From an uncultured Pelagibacteraceae bacterium (GTDB taxonomy: Bacteria; Pseudomonadota; Alphaproteobacteria; Pelagibacterales; Pelagibacteraceae), in contig CACGDY010000001.1 of NCBI GenBank assembly GCA_902571915.1, forward strand, positions 282,613 to 346,612: a DNA stretch of 64,000 nt, given 5' to 3'. Positions 15,836 to 24,677 of the stretch are shown piece by piece (position 1 is the first letter of the stretch; each line of letters begins with the position of its first letter). The position numbers were made by a program, and so were the translations under genes. The notes beneath the pieces are model-generated. The model ran no database searches, was not told the DNA's origin, and saw nothing but the letters and a program-made list of their open reading frames with translations.

Positions 15836-16687
15836 TTATTTAACTTTTCTCTCTAAGTTCTCTCTTCTTGATATATAGATACCACTTAACACAATAATAA
15901 ATAAACCTATAAAAGTCCAATTATCTGGGAAATCACTAAAGAAATAATAACCTATAATAATGTTTGTAATGATCTCAAAGTAACTAAATGGAGCTAATTT
16001 AGACGCATCAGCATATTTAAGAGACAAGATTAAAAATAAGTGCCCAATACAAGCAAATATACCTATCGCAGCCATCATAGACCACTGATTTAAGCTAGGT
16101 TTCACCCACACAAATGGCATTATGATAGATATAATTATAGCCCCTACTACACCGGTTAACAATAAAGTTAATAAAGGATTGTCTGAAGTACTAAGTTTTC
16201 GAGTAATAATTAAATAAAACCCATACATTACACCTGTTCCAAGAGCAGCTATACTTGCTAAATTAATTTCTACAAAACCTGGTCTTATAACTACTAAAGA
16301 ACCTATAAACCCTATAGTTACCGCTGACCATCTTCTAAATCCCACCCTCTCTCCTAAGAAAATTGGGGAAAAAGCTGTAACAATTAAAGGTGCAACAAAA
16401 GCTAAAGTTAATGCTTTTGCTAAGGAAATTACTGATATTGCATAAAAAAAACAAATATTAGCTATTAAAAGTATTAAACCTCTTAAAAATTGTAATTTAG
16501 GTTTTTCTGTCCAAACTAAATATTTTCGAAACAATAAAAACATTATTGGTAAAGTAAAAACTACAGTAAAAAAATATCTAGCCCAAGTAATTTGTAAAAC
16601 TGGTAAATCTTTACTCAAATATTTTGCAAAACCATCCATAATTGGAAGCATTACCCAGGCCAAAAGGTTAAAAAAAATAGCCTTCAT
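15836..16687 (-). CDS. EamA/DMT-family transporter
   Basis: Drug/metabolite superfamily permease, 283 residues with ten predicted helices in two EamA repeats. ITWARYFFTVVFTLPIMF in the first repeat and LKYADASKLAPFSYFEIITNIIIGYYFFSDFP in the second are typical. The family exports amino acids, nucleosides or other metabolites; the substrate is not identifiable. It ends the minus-strand run of glycan genes, 4 bases after the GT4 gene, and a second EamA protein (rarD-like) occurs at 33808-34686. Confidence 0.9.
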   Translation of the reverse strand: MKAIFFNLLAWVMLPIMDGFAKYLSKDLPVLQITWARYFFTVVFTLPIMFLLFRKYLVWTEKPKLQFLRGLILLIANICFFYAISVISLAKALTLAFVAPLIVTAFSPIFLGERVGFRRWSAVTIGFIGSLVVIRPGFVEINLASIAALGTGVMYGFYLIITRKLSTSDNPLLTLLLTGVVGAIIISIIMPFVWVKPSLNQWSMMAAIGIFACIGHLFLILSLKYADASKLAPFSYFEIITNIIIGYYFFSDFPDNWTFIGLFIIVLSGIYISRRENLERKVK

Positions 16688-16691
16688 ATAA

Positions 16692-17693
16692 TTATCTTAA
16701 TAAATTTTGCCAACTATTAATGATCTTATTAATCGTATATTTCTTAGAGTGATTGTAACATGTCGATATAAGTCTCTTTTTCTTCTTATCATTAAGTTCG
16801 ATAATTCTTATAATTGTTTTTGCTATTTCATCAAAATTTTTAACAATTATACCATTTTTATTATGAGATATCAGATCTTTTAATGCAGTTTTTCCAAATG
16901 AAATAACTGGTAATCCACAAGCATTAGCCTCAAGAGCATTTAAGCAAAAAGTTTCATCATAACCAAGGCAAATCATGGATAGAGATTTATTGTAAATTTT
17001 TTTTAATTTATATTTAGATGTTTTTTTGAAAAAAAAAATATTATTCTTTAAATATCTATTTTTATTTCTAATTATATCTTTATCATTAGCACCAAAAACA
17101 TAAAATTTTGCATTTTTATATAACGGATTTATTTTATTAATCCAAATATCTAAAAATTCTTTTAAACCTTTAGTCCTTTGAACGGACCAAACAAAAATAG
17201 GTTTTCGATTATAGTTTTTTTTTGAATTTTCAAATATTTTTGATAGAAAATTTGGTATAATATAGCTATTATTAAATAAATACAGTTTAGAAGTTTTTTC
17301 TTTTAAGTATTTACTAACAAAAATAACGTTAATTTTATTTCTTATTAAGGAAAAAAATTTTTTTTTTCGAATTGCTTTCTCAATTGATAGTGTATTATGC
17401 ATCCAAAAAATATTTTTTGAATTAGAAAAATAATTAAAAATTAATGGATCATTTGAACTAATTATAATATCAAAATTAGAAGTCTTAGCTTTTTCTCGTA
17501 CATTTTTAATAGGAATATTCAATATTCCAAATTTTCTTACTATTTTAGTAGTTTGTGTGGCCAAAAATACCTTGTAACTTTTTTTTGCTAACTCACGCGA
17601 TAATTCAATATTTAAAGTCTCTATACCGCCCAGTGAATTTATATTTTTTGATAAAAGATTAAATTTAAAAGGACAATAAAATAGGATTCTCAT
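16692..17693 (-). CDS. Glycosyltransferase family 4/1 (GT-B fold)
   Basis: Cytoplasmic glycosyltransferase of 333 residues. N-terminal half: ILFYCPFKFNLLS followed by LGGIETLNIELSRELAKKSY, the acceptor domain start of GT4 enzymes. C-terminal half: VWSVQRTKGLKEFLDIW and the donor-site signature GYDETFCLNALEANACGLPV with the catalytic E-x7-E. It overlaps the GT2 gene by 4 bases and is part of a four-gene set (17-21 kb) for surface polysaccharide or lipopolysaccharide decoration. Confidence 0.9.
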   Translation of the reverse strand: MRILFYCPFKFNLLSKNINSLGGIETLNIELSRELAKKSYKVFLATQTTKIVRKFGILNIPIKNVREKAKTSNFDIIISSNDPLIFNYFSNSKNIFWMHNTLSIEKAIRKKKFFSLIRNKINVIFVSKYLKEKTSKLYLFNNSYIIPNFLSKIFENSKKNYNRKPIFVWSVQRTKGLKEFLDIWINKINPLYKNAKFYVFGANDKDIIRNKNRYLKNNIFFFKKTSKYKLKKIYNKSLSMICLGYDETFCLNALEANACGLPVISFGKTALKDLISHNKNGIIVKNFDEIAKTIIRIIELNDKKKKRLISTCYNHSKKYTINKIINSWQNLLR

Positions 17694-18574
17694 TTTGATT
17701 TTATAGATGAAAATAATTTATAATAATAAAATAAAATCTTATCTTTAAACAAATCCAAAAAAAAATTTATGTTTTTTTTTGGGTTATTTAGAATTTCATT
17801 GTGAAAATGAGTACTTTTTAAAAAATGTTTTTTAAAAAATTTTATAGAAAAACCCCATTTAAGTATAAATATTTTATTTGCTATTGAACCTTGATTTTTT
17901 TTAAAATTAACATCTTTTTTTTTTCTTATAGTTACTGATCCAAAATGATATACTTTTGAATTTCCTAAACACTTAAATATTCTCACCCCTTCATTCCACA
18001 ATTTCATATTAAAGTCTGGATCTGAACCAGCTCCAGGCGAAAATTCCTCACTAAAACCACCTACTTTATCCCATATTTCTTTATGAACTAAATGTGGGGC
18101 CCATGTTGATCCTTGAAAGTCTCTATGATGAAGACTTTTAAAATTATTTAACAAAAATTTTTCATCAAAATTTTCTATTTTATCCCCTGCATGAAAATTC
18201 AGATGACCATTCAGCTTAGGATCACCATTTATCATAATACTAGATAAGTAAAATTTATTAGTGTTTATCCTTTTTACTTCTTCAATTAGTATTTTATCCC
18301 AATCAGGAAGAAAATACATATCATCATGTGAATACAAAATATATTTATGAAAACTCTTTTTTGAAATAATATTACAAGCTTTACATAAGCCCACATTATT
18401 TTGTGAATGTGTAAATTTAATACGATTTTCATTTAAATATTCGACTGTACCATCTGTACCTTCATTGGAGTGAACTAAAATTTCATTATCGTAATATGAA
18501 TTTTTTTTAAGACTATTAATACATAATTTTAAGTATGCTAAATTATTAAAGGTTGGTATGATTATAGATATCAT
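17690..18574 (-). CDS. Glycosyltransferase family 2
   Basis: GT-A enzyme of 294 residues. It opens ISIIIPTFNNLAYLKLCINSL, with the DXD-like metal site in LYSHDDMYFLPDWDKIL near residue 85 and a later GSDPDFNMKLWNEG, which matches the ED/acceptor region. The C-terminal 70 residues are hydrophobic/basic and may rest on the membrane. It overlaps both neighbours by 4 bases, so the cluster is one operon. The sugar is unknown. Confidence 0.92.
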   Translation of the reverse strand: MISIIIPTFNNLAYLKLCINSLKKNSYYDNEILVHSNEGTDGTVEYLNENRIKFTHSQNNVGLCKACNIISKKSFHKYILYSHDDMYFLPDWDKILIEEVKRINTNKFYLSSIMINGDPKLNGHLNFHAGDKIENFDEKFLLNNFKSLHHRDFQGSTWAPHLVHKEIWDKVGGFSEEFSPGAGSDPDFNMKLWNEGVRIFKCLGNSKVYHFGSVTIRKKKDVNFKKNQGSIANKIFILKWGFSIKFFKKHFLKSTHFHNEILNNPKKNINFFLDLFKDKILFYYYKLFSSIKSK

Positions 18575-19320
18575 TTTATTGATTTAGTATTATTTTTTAT
18601 GAATATTAAATCATCCTGTACCCAGTTTACAAATTTATATTTTTTTCGGATCATAAATTTATAAATTTCAGAATTAGTAATTTGAGATATGCTATTGTTA
18701 TAAAATTCTTTGCTTTTTGGATTGATAAACTCAATCATTACTACTTTTGGCTTATATTTTTTGAAATTTAAACCTTTTAAAACTTTCAGTTCATTTCCCT
18801 CAACGTCAATTGATAAAAAATCAATTTCATTAATCTTTAAATCTGATTCTTTAATTATATTATCTAATGTGTTGGTTTGAATACTTTTTATTAACTTTGC
18901 ACCTTTACTATTTTTTTTTGATATTGTGTTTTTTGCAGCTCTATTGTGAAAGAAATAAAGATTAGCTTTATCTTTTTTGTCTGACAAAGCCATCTTAATA
19001 TTATTATCTTTTGGTCTAAAAAAATTAAACATATCTATTGAATTATAATCTAAATCTACATTAATTCCTCTCCATCCTTTTTTGTGAAGAATATAAGTAT
19101 TATTATTAATAAATGGATGATGACAACCAACATCTATATAAACACCATCTTTTTTTTTTTTAAAGATATTTAGTACAATCATATCGGCTCCCCAATTAGA
19201 ATAAATAATTCTTGGATATAATTTATTTTTTAAATATTGAAAGAAAAAATACAAAAGTTTGAATAAGTTTAAATTTTTAGAATATAAAAAATTATCTTTA
19301 ATTTTTTCTTCAATTTTCAT
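18571..19320 (-). CDS. FkbM-family methyltransferase
   Basis: SAM-dependent O-methyltransferase, 249 residues. The SAM motif is GVYIDVGCHHPFINNNTYIL near residue 75, followed by INVDLDYNSIDMF and, later, NTLDNIIKES and IDFLSIDVEGNELKVLKGL, which are standard FkbM landmarks. In this setting it probably methylates a sugar hydroxyl of the surface glycan. Its start abuts the stop of the double glycosyltransferase gene (shared base). Confidence 0.9.
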   Translation of the reverse strand: MKIEEKIKDNFLYSKNLNLFKLLYFFFQYLKNKLYPRIIYSNWGADMIVLNIFKKKKDGVYIDVGCHHPFINNNTYILHKKGWRGINVDLDYNSIDMFNFFRPKDNNIKMALSDKKDKANLYFFHNRAAKNTISKKNSKGAKLIKSIQTNTLDNIIKESDLKINEIDFLSIDVEGNELKVLKGLNFKKYKPKVVMIEFINPKSKEFYNNSISQITNSEIYKFMIRKKYKFVNWVQDDLIFIKNNTKSIK

Positions 19321-21437
19321 TAATATAGTTTTGTAGAATTTCCTAAAGAAGTGTCGATTAAATATTTTGTTATTTTAAGCTCATTAAATAACTTAAAATA
19401 TTTTTTTTTACCATTAGATGCAATTTTTTTTCTTAATTTTGAATTTTTTTTATAAAACTTTAATTTTTGAGAAAGATCATCAATATTTTCATACAATATT
19501 ACCTCACTATTAGTAAAAAAATCATTTAAATGGGTTTTCTTATCTATAAAAGTTAATAAACCATTACCAATCAATGATGCTATTCTATTACTTGAGTAAT
19601 ATTTAGTAGGTAAACCTCTGCTCAAATTTAATCCCATTTTAGAATTAACCAATGCTTGATAAAAATTATTTCCCCAAATTGGTTCTTTATTTTTAAATCC
19701 ATAAAAATCATAATTTATATTTATTATCTTCCTTGTTAGTTTATTTAGGAATTTAATTCTGTCGTCAGTCTTGCCTTTTTTTAATGTGGCTCTATTAACA
19801 CCATGACTCATTGCATAAAATAAATCCATAGCTGGTTTTAAATTAAATACATCAAAACACTCAATATTTTTATCAACAGGAACAAAGAAAAAATGTAGAT
19901 TCTTTATTTTAATATTTTGCTTTTTAATTACACTTGGATCAGTAGTGATAAAGTTGTGATCAACTATATCTGAGTACATAACAATATTTTCTATATTTTT
20001 TTTTGAATAATCTAAACTTGGCATAACTGGATCTTCATTCCACTGTGAAGTAATCAAATTTTTATTTAATGACTTTATTCTATTCAAAGTTTCTGGACTG
20101 ATATTATTTGTGTGTCCAAAAATAAAAAAATCTGGATTATAGTTTTTAAATGTTTCAATCAAATATTCTTGAAATCTTAAATTGGTATCTCCAAAAACAA
20201 TTGATCTATTTTGTTTCATAAAATCTCTATCACTTATTTCTAAAACATCATGACCGTTTCTTATAAAACCATTAGTAAACTTTTTTCCTATAGAAATATT
20301 GTATAGTCTATGGTTCAATTTTTGACCGGTATTATATAGATTTATTATTCTTAATTTATTTTTGATAAAATTGAGATTGAAGTTATGTATTAATTTTTCT
20401 CTAGTACTATCAATTAATTGAGTATTTGCTCTAATAGTATGTTTTACATTCTTAAAACCTTGAGTTTGAAGTTTTTTTCTTAGATTTTCATTATTTATTA
20501 ACTTTTTAAGGGCTTCATAAAGTGATTTAGAATTTAAACTATCAAGTACATAACAGTAATCTGTTGTTTCAGACAAACCTCCCCTATTTGATATAATTGT
20601 AGCACAAGCTCTTGAAGAAGATTCTAAAGCTGTTCTTCCAAAAGGTTCTTCCCATCTAGATGGAACAACAGCTATTTCAGATTTATCTAAAAATTTAAGA
20701 ACTTTTTTATGTTCTAAAAAACCTAATTCAAAATGTCTCTTATGATTAATATGTGGTCTTTCTCTGCTTTCATCACCAATTGAAAAAGCTCTCCAATTCT
20801 TAAATTCATCTAAAATTTTTAAAATTGCTTCTTTATATATATCATAACCTTTAGAAACATTAAGTTTTCCAACAAATACAATATTTTTATTTTTTCTATA
20901 AATTTTTTTTTCTTTATTAATACTTGGATAAATAACATCGGTTTTATGAATTAGTTTTCTATCTATACCTTTAAAGAATTGATTTTGTGTCCACTTACTA
21001 ACAAAAATTATTTTATCAATTTTATTTAATAGATTAAGTCTTTCTGAAACTGTTTTAGAGCCTTTCATTGAAATTGGGTCATTATGAAAATATAAAATAA
21101 ATTTTTGGCTCAAATATTTTTTTAGATAGTTAAAAACTAAAGGTCTATTGTGTATCTCTATTATTTCAAAGTTTTTATCTTTAATTTTAGATATAAAGTT
21201 GTCACAATATTCAATTGTAGTGCTTCTTAGTTTAGATTTTTTAAGTTTTAAAGGAACGTTTATATAATTTTTAGTAAGATAGTCTTTTTTATCAGTGTTT
21301 CCAAAAATAAAATTTTCTTTTTTAAATTTAGATTTTTTAAAAAAGTCACAAACCCATATAGCTGCAGCTTGTGCTTTTGAAAAAGTATAATTTTCTTTAT
21401 ATGGAAGAATAGTTGCAATTTTAAGAATTTTTTTCAT
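19320..21437 (-). CDS. Double glycosyltransferase (GT4 domain plus CgeB/DUF3880-type domain)
   Basis: A 705-residue protein with two glycosyltransferase units. Residues about 1-345 form a GT4 enzyme: KILKIATILPYKENYTFSKAQ at the start, IVFVGKLNVSKGYDIY and the donor-site VPSRWEEPFGRTALESSSRA with E-x7-E. Residues about 360-705 form a second GT-B-like unit resembling CgeB-type proteins: RNGHDVLEISDRD, FIFGHTNNISPE, QWNEDPVMPSLDYS, then LNLSRGLPTKYYSSNRIASL and a C-terminal YFKLFNELK. Two transfers in a row by one polypeptide are likely. Its start overlaps the end of the GIY-YIG gene by 17 bases. Confidence 0.85.
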   Translation of the reverse strand: MKKILKIATILPYKENYTFSKAQAAAIWVCDFFKKSKFKKENFIFGNTDKKDYLTKNYINVPLKLKKSKLRSTTIEYCDNFISKIKDKNFEIIEIHNRPLVFNYLKKYLSQKFILYFHNDPISMKGSKTVSERLNLLNKIDKIIFVSKWTQNQFFKGIDRKLIHKTDVIYPSINKEKKIYRKNKNIVFVGKLNVSKGYDIYKEAILKILDEFKNWRAFSIGDESRERPHINHKRHFELGFLEHKKVLKFLDKSEIAVVPSRWEEPFGRTALESSSRACATIISNRGGLSETTDYCYVLDSLNSKSLYEALKKLINNENLRKKLQTQGFKNVKHTIRANTQLIDSTREKLIHNFNLNFIKNKLRIINLYNTGQKLNHRLYNISIGKKFTNGFIRNGHDVLEISDRDFMKQNRSIVFGDTNLRFQEYLIETFKNYNPDFFIFGHTNNISPETLNRIKSLNKNLITSQWNEDPVMPSLDYSKKNIENIVMYSDIVDHNFITTDPSVIKKQNIKIKNLHFFFVPVDKNIECFDVFNLKPAMDLFYAMSHGVNRATLKKGKTDDRIKFLNKLTRKIININYDFYGFKNKEPIWGNNFYQALVNSKMGLNLSRGLPTKYYSSNRIASLIGNGLLTFIDKKTHLNDFFTNSEVILYENIDDLSQKLKFYKKNSKLRKKIASNGKKKYFKLFNELKITKYLIDTSLGNSTKLY

Positions 21438-21684
21438 TGAATTTATCAGTAATCAATTTCCTTAATTTTCTATTATTTTTGAGTCTATATTCATTTTTCA
21501 TTGCAACGCTCTTTTTAATATATTTTTTTTTATATATTAATTTCCAATTATAACCTTTTGTTGATTTAGCACCCTTGTTCTCATTATGAGCTTTTAATCT
21601 TTTTTTTAAATCTATAGTGTATCCAACATAAGTTTTTTTTTTATGTTTAGTAGTGCTAAGTAGCATGTACACATAAAATGACAT
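21421..21684 (-). CDS. GIY-YIG domain protein (UPF0213-like)
   Basis: Small 87-residue single-domain GIY-YIG protein: FYVYMLLSTTKHKKKTYVGYT matches the GIY...YIG strand pair (YVYM, YVGY), with RLKAHNENKGAKSTKGYNW and MKNEYRLKN carrying the catalytic Arg and Glu. Such stand-alone proteins are probable nucleases of unknown role. The gene lies 6 bases from the 3' end of tRNA-Glu, and its stop region overlaps the start of the double glycosyltransferase gene. Confidence 0.88.
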   Translation of the reverse strand: MSFYVYMLLSTTKHKKKTYVGYTIDLKKRLKAHNENKGAKSTKGYNWKLIYKKKYIKKSVAMKNEYRLKNNRKLRKLITDKFNEKNS

Positions 21685-21689
21685 AATAA

Positions 21690-21764
21690 TGGCGGTCCCT
21701 AGGGGAATCGAACCCCTCTTTCGAGGATGAAAACCACGTGTCCTAACCGATAGACGAAGGGACC
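21690..21764 (-). tRNA. tRNA-Glu (UUC)
   Basis: Minus-strand cloverleaf of 75 nt including an encoded CCA end (21692-21690). The acceptor arm GGTCCCT pairs with AGGGACC, the T arm contains GGTTCGATTCC and the anticodon loop TTTTCAT reads UUC. The anticodon stem is CGTGG opposite CCTCG, so its central pair is a U-U mismatch; all other stems pair normally. Confidence 0.95.
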
Positions 21765-21774
21765 AAATTTCTGC

Positions 21775-21803
21775 TTTTTATTGTAAAATACTGTTTTTAT
21801 CAA
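21775..21803 (-). promoter_or_regulatory. Candidate promoter of tRNA-Glu
   Basis: TTGATA (21803-21798), 17 bases, TAAAAA (21780-21775) on the minus strand, 11 bases upstream of the tRNA 5' end. It fills the 42-base gap after glpX. Confidence 0.55.
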
Positions 21804-21806
21804 GTG

Positions 21807-22760
21807 TTATTCGGTTGCATTAATCTTTTGTCTAATTTGGATTTTTTTTTTTAAACCAGTTGATTTATGCGTAATTAAGGTTTCAGTAATGTAATCACCA
21901 TCAACTGAATTAATACCTGAAACAAGATCACCTGTTGTAATACCTGTTGCACAAAAGATTGAGTCTCCTTTAATTAATTCATTTAAAAAATATTTTTTAT
22001 CAAGATCATTAATACCCATTTTTCTTGCTCTATCTTTGTCTTTTTTATTATCAAATAAAAATCTTCCCTGAAAAAAACAACCATATGCATCTAAAGCTGA
22101 AGCAGCTAAAATACCTTCTGGACCTCCGCCAACACCCAAAAATATATCTACATTATATTTTTTATCTGTGACTAGTAAGGCTCCTGAAACATCTCCATCA
22201 GAAATAAACTTTATTTTCACATTAAGATTCTTCAATTCTTCAATAATTTTTTTATGTCTTGGTCGATCTAAAATACAAGCAGTCAAATTTTCAGGTTGTG
22301 TATTTTTAAAATCTGCGAGATTATTTATATTTTTTTCTATACTATAATCTAGATCGATAATTCCATTTTTAGGAACATTAGCTGAAATTTTATTCATGTA
22401 AGTTTCTGGAGCACCAAATAAATTTGATTTTTCAGCAACTGAAATGACTGATAAAGCGCCAGGTAAATTATTAGCTGCAAAATTGGTTCCCTCCAGGGGA
22501 TCAACTGCAATATCTAACTCCAAACCAGAATTTGTGCCAAGAGTTTCACCAATATAAAGCATTGGAGCTTTGTCAAGTTCTCCTTCTCCAATTACTATTG
22601 TACCTTTTATATTTAGCTTATTTAGTTCTGATCTCATCATGTCTACTGCTGCTTTATCAGCAGCAACCTTATCTTTCTTTCCAACAAATTTAAAAGAAGA
22701 TAGTGCAGCTTGAACAGTTACATTCAAAAATAGTTTTTCATATTTTTTATCTAAAGACAT
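21807..22760 (-). CDS. glpX: Fructose-1,6-bisphosphatase, class II
   Basis: Gluconeogenic phosphatase of 317 residues. Metal and substrate motifs of the GlpX family are clear: VIGEGELDKAPMLYIGE near residue 57, the DPLEGTNFAANN site near residue 88, and GVGGGPEGILAASALDAYG. It starts immediately after the SbmA-like gene (stop and start share a base). No class I enzyme is in the window. It gives carbon flow toward hexose for the cell envelope glycans. Confidence 0.95.
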   Translation of the reverse strand: MSLDKKYEKLFLNVTVQAALSSFKFVGKKDKVAADKAAVDMMRSELNKLNIKGTIVIGEGELDKAPMLYIGETLGTNSGLELDIAVDPLEGTNFAANNLPGALSVISVAEKSNLFGAPETYMNKISANVPKNGIIDLDYSIEKNINNLADFKNTQPENLTACILDRPRHKKIIEELKNLNVKIKFISDGDVSGALLVTDKKYNVDIFLGVGGGPEGILAASALDAYGCFFQGRFLFDNKKDKDRARKMGINDLDKKYFLNELIKGDSIFCATGITTGDLVSGINSVDGDYITETLITHKSTGLKKKIQIRQKINATE

Positions 22761-23752
22761 TACTTGGCAGTTTCTAAAACAGAATTTTTTTCAAGCCTAG
22801 TTTCAAATTCTCTTAATCTTTTCCAAACAGAGATTAACTCCACAATTATAGGCCAACTTCTAACTAAATATTGAAGAGAAGTTTCAACTCTTCCGAATGC
22901 TCTGATAATTTGTTGAACAAAACCTAAAGTTATTGCACCAGTTACTATTGTTGGTGCTAATGCTAAGTAAGGAACAATAACCATACCTTGCAAATAGCTC
23001 CATTTAACAGCATTAAAATAAAGGTAATGAAAATACATCTTATAATGAATTTTTCTTACTCCCCCATAAAGATCGGTTATTTTTTCAGGTTTAGCACTTT
23101 CCTTAAAATCTTCACCCAAAACTAGTTCTTTTCTGTATGCAGCTTCCTCTTTTTGAATATCATATTCAATTCCTGGAAGTTTAATTCCAACACTTGCTAA
23201 CAACACTGTTCCTCCTAGTGCCGAAATAATCGCTACCCATACTAAAGCATGTTCAACTTCTCCAATCCACGGAAGCACGGTAATACTTTTCGATAAACCC
23301 CACAGAATTGGAGTAAATGCAATTAATGTCATTAAACTCCTTAATAATTCTGCACCTAACCCTTCCATAATTCTCGCAAACTTTAATGTATCTTCTTGTA
23401 CTCTTTGTGAAGCCCCTTCTATTGATGAAGCATCATTCCATTTATCATGGTAAAAATCTGCCATAGCTGTTCTCCACCTAAAAGTCCAATGACTTGTAAA
23501 ATAATCACTAAAAATAACGACCAAAATATAAACAGCTGCAATTTTTGCAAAAGTGAAAAGGTATGCAATAAAATCCTTTTCAGATACAGAATTTGGTTCA
23601 GTTAATGCTTTTTGTAAAGTATCATAAAATTCACCAAACCATTCGTTTATTCTAACATCTAATTGAACTTGATACCATGTTGCTAAAAGAATTAATAAAG
23701 TGCCACCTATGCTCCATAGATACCATTTTCTTTGAGTAAAAAATTTAAACAT
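22760..23752 (-). CDS. SbmA/BacA-like inner membrane transporter, short N-terminus
   Basis: SbmA-type peptide/antibiotic transporter related to the membrane half of ABC exporters but without an ATPase domain. Clear landmarks are EWFGEFYDTLQKALTEP, FTSHWTFRWRTAMADFYHDKW, IEGASQRVQEDTLKFARI, GIKLPGIEYDIQKEEAAYRKELVLGED and FGRVETSLQYLVRSWPIIVEL. The protein has 330 residues; E. coli SbmA has about 406, and the alignment by eye starts at its residue 75 or so, so the first membrane segments are absent. It overlaps glpX by one base. The physiological substrate is unknown. Confidence 0.88.
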   Translation of the reverse strand: MFKFFTQRKWYLWSIGGTLLILLATWYQVQLDVRINEWFGEFYDTLQKALTEPNSVSEKDFIAYLFTFAKIAAVYILVVIFSDYFTSHWTFRWRTAMADFYHDKWNDASSIEGASQRVQEDTLKFARIMEGLGAELLRSLMTLIAFTPILWGLSKSITVLPWIGEVEHALVWVAIISALGGTVLLASVGIKLPGIEYDIQKEEAAYRKELVLGEDFKESAKPEKITDLYGGVRKIHYKMYFHYLYFNAVKWSYLQGMVIVPYLALAPTIVTGAITLGFVQQIIRAFGRVETSLQYLVRSWPIIVELISVWKRLREFETRLEKNSVLETAK

Positions 23753-23759
23753 ATATCAA

Positions 23760-24041
23760 TTACTTTAAAAAATTATCAGCGTAAGATTTTTTTACTATTC
23801 TTCTTTTTTTTGGCTCGATAATTTCAAAATCGATTTTTTTCTTTTTCGCATAATTTATAGCTAATTCTTTAGTTGAAAATTTTAATTTAAGCTCACTATA
23901 AGTATCATTTGAACTTTCCCAGCCCATTAAAGGATTTTTAGTTGGATCATTAATCTCATATTCTAAAATCCATTTATTAGATTTGCCTAAACCTGACTGC
24001 ATAGAGCTTTTATTGGGTATATAAATTTTAGCTTTTTTCAT
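23760..24041 (-). CDS. NADH dehydrogenase accessory subunit, NDUFS4 (18 kDa) family
   Basis: Protein of 93 residues with the ETC_C1_NDUFS4 pattern: KAKIYIPNKSSMQSGLGKSNKWILEYE, then NPLMGWESSNDTYSELKLKFSTKELAINYAKK. It is a peripheral complex I subunit found in Alphaproteobacteria and mitochondria that helps assemble the N-module. It is encoded away from any nuo operon, as is common in Alphaproteobacteria. The start codon lies 5 bases downstream of the encoded CCA end of tRNA-Pro. Confidence 0.92.
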   Translation of the reverse strand: MKKAKIYIPNKSSMQSGLGKSNKWILEYEINDPTKNPLMGWESSNDTYSELKLKFSTKELAINYAKKKKIDFEIIEPKKRRIVKKSYADNFLK

Positions 24042-24046
24042 AATGG

Positions 24047-24123
<77 letters not shown>

Positions 24124-24132
24124 AGTGACTTA

Positions 24133-24160
24133 CTAATACAGCACTTAATGAATATTTCAA
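24133..24160 (-). promoter_or_regulatory. Candidate promoter of tRNA-Pro
   Basis: TTGAAA (24160-24155), 16 bases, TATTAG (24138-24133) on the minus strand, 9 bases upstream of the mature 5' end. The NDUFS4-like gene just downstream may share it. Confidence 0.55.
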
Positions 24161-24215
24161 AGTATAAAGATACTATAATAAAGCTTATTTCTTCAGAATC
24201 TGTTATATAAAATAT

Positions 24216-24677
24216 ATGATTATTGAATGTGTAAATTGTCCCAAAAAATTCAATATAGACTCCAATTTAATACCAACACAAGGCCGGACATTGCGATGTG
24301 GAGTTTGTAATCATGTCTGGTTTTATAAAAAAAATCTGGAAATTAAAGTAGACTCTGCCCACTCAAAAAATGATACCTCTTTAGAAGTATTTAAAAGAAC
24401 AGAAAATTTTAAAAAACAAAATCTAAAATCTCAAAAAAAACAAAAAAATAGAGAATTTGAAGTAGTAGAATATAAAGCTAAAAAGAAACTTAATTTCACA
24501 AAAATTTTAAATTATATTTTAGTTTTTATAATTTCGTTTATTGCTGTTATTGTCATTATTGATACTTTTAAATCATTTTTCTTTAATTATTTTCCGAAAC
24601 TAGAATTAATTTTATTTCATTTATTTGAAACTCTAAAAGATATAAATTTATTTATAAAAGATTTATTTAAACAATGA
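24216..24677 (+). CDS. MJ0042-type zinc-ribbon membrane protein
   Basis: A 153-residue protein with an N-terminal zinc ribbon (IIECVNCPKKFNID, then LRCGVCNHVWFY; four Cys at residues about 5, 8, 29 and 32), a lysine-rich linker and one transmembrane helix near residues 95-117 followed by a short tail. Alphaproteobacteria often carry such a protein next to cell-division or membrane genes; its function is not known. The stop overlaps the nhaA start by 4 bases. Confidence 0.82.
   Translation: MIIECVNCPKKFNIDSNLIPTQGRTLRCGVCNHVWFYKKNLEIKVDSAHSKNDTSLEVFKRTENFKKQNLKSQKKQKNREFEVVEYKAKKKLNFTKILNYILVFIISFIAVIVIIDTFKSFFFNYFPKLELILFHLFETLKDINLFIKDLFKQ

Noticed and set aside
21690..21764. tRNA-Glu 3' end as integration site with a direct repeat
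   Set aside because: I found no second copy of the tRNA 3' end in the glycan region or near the recombinase.
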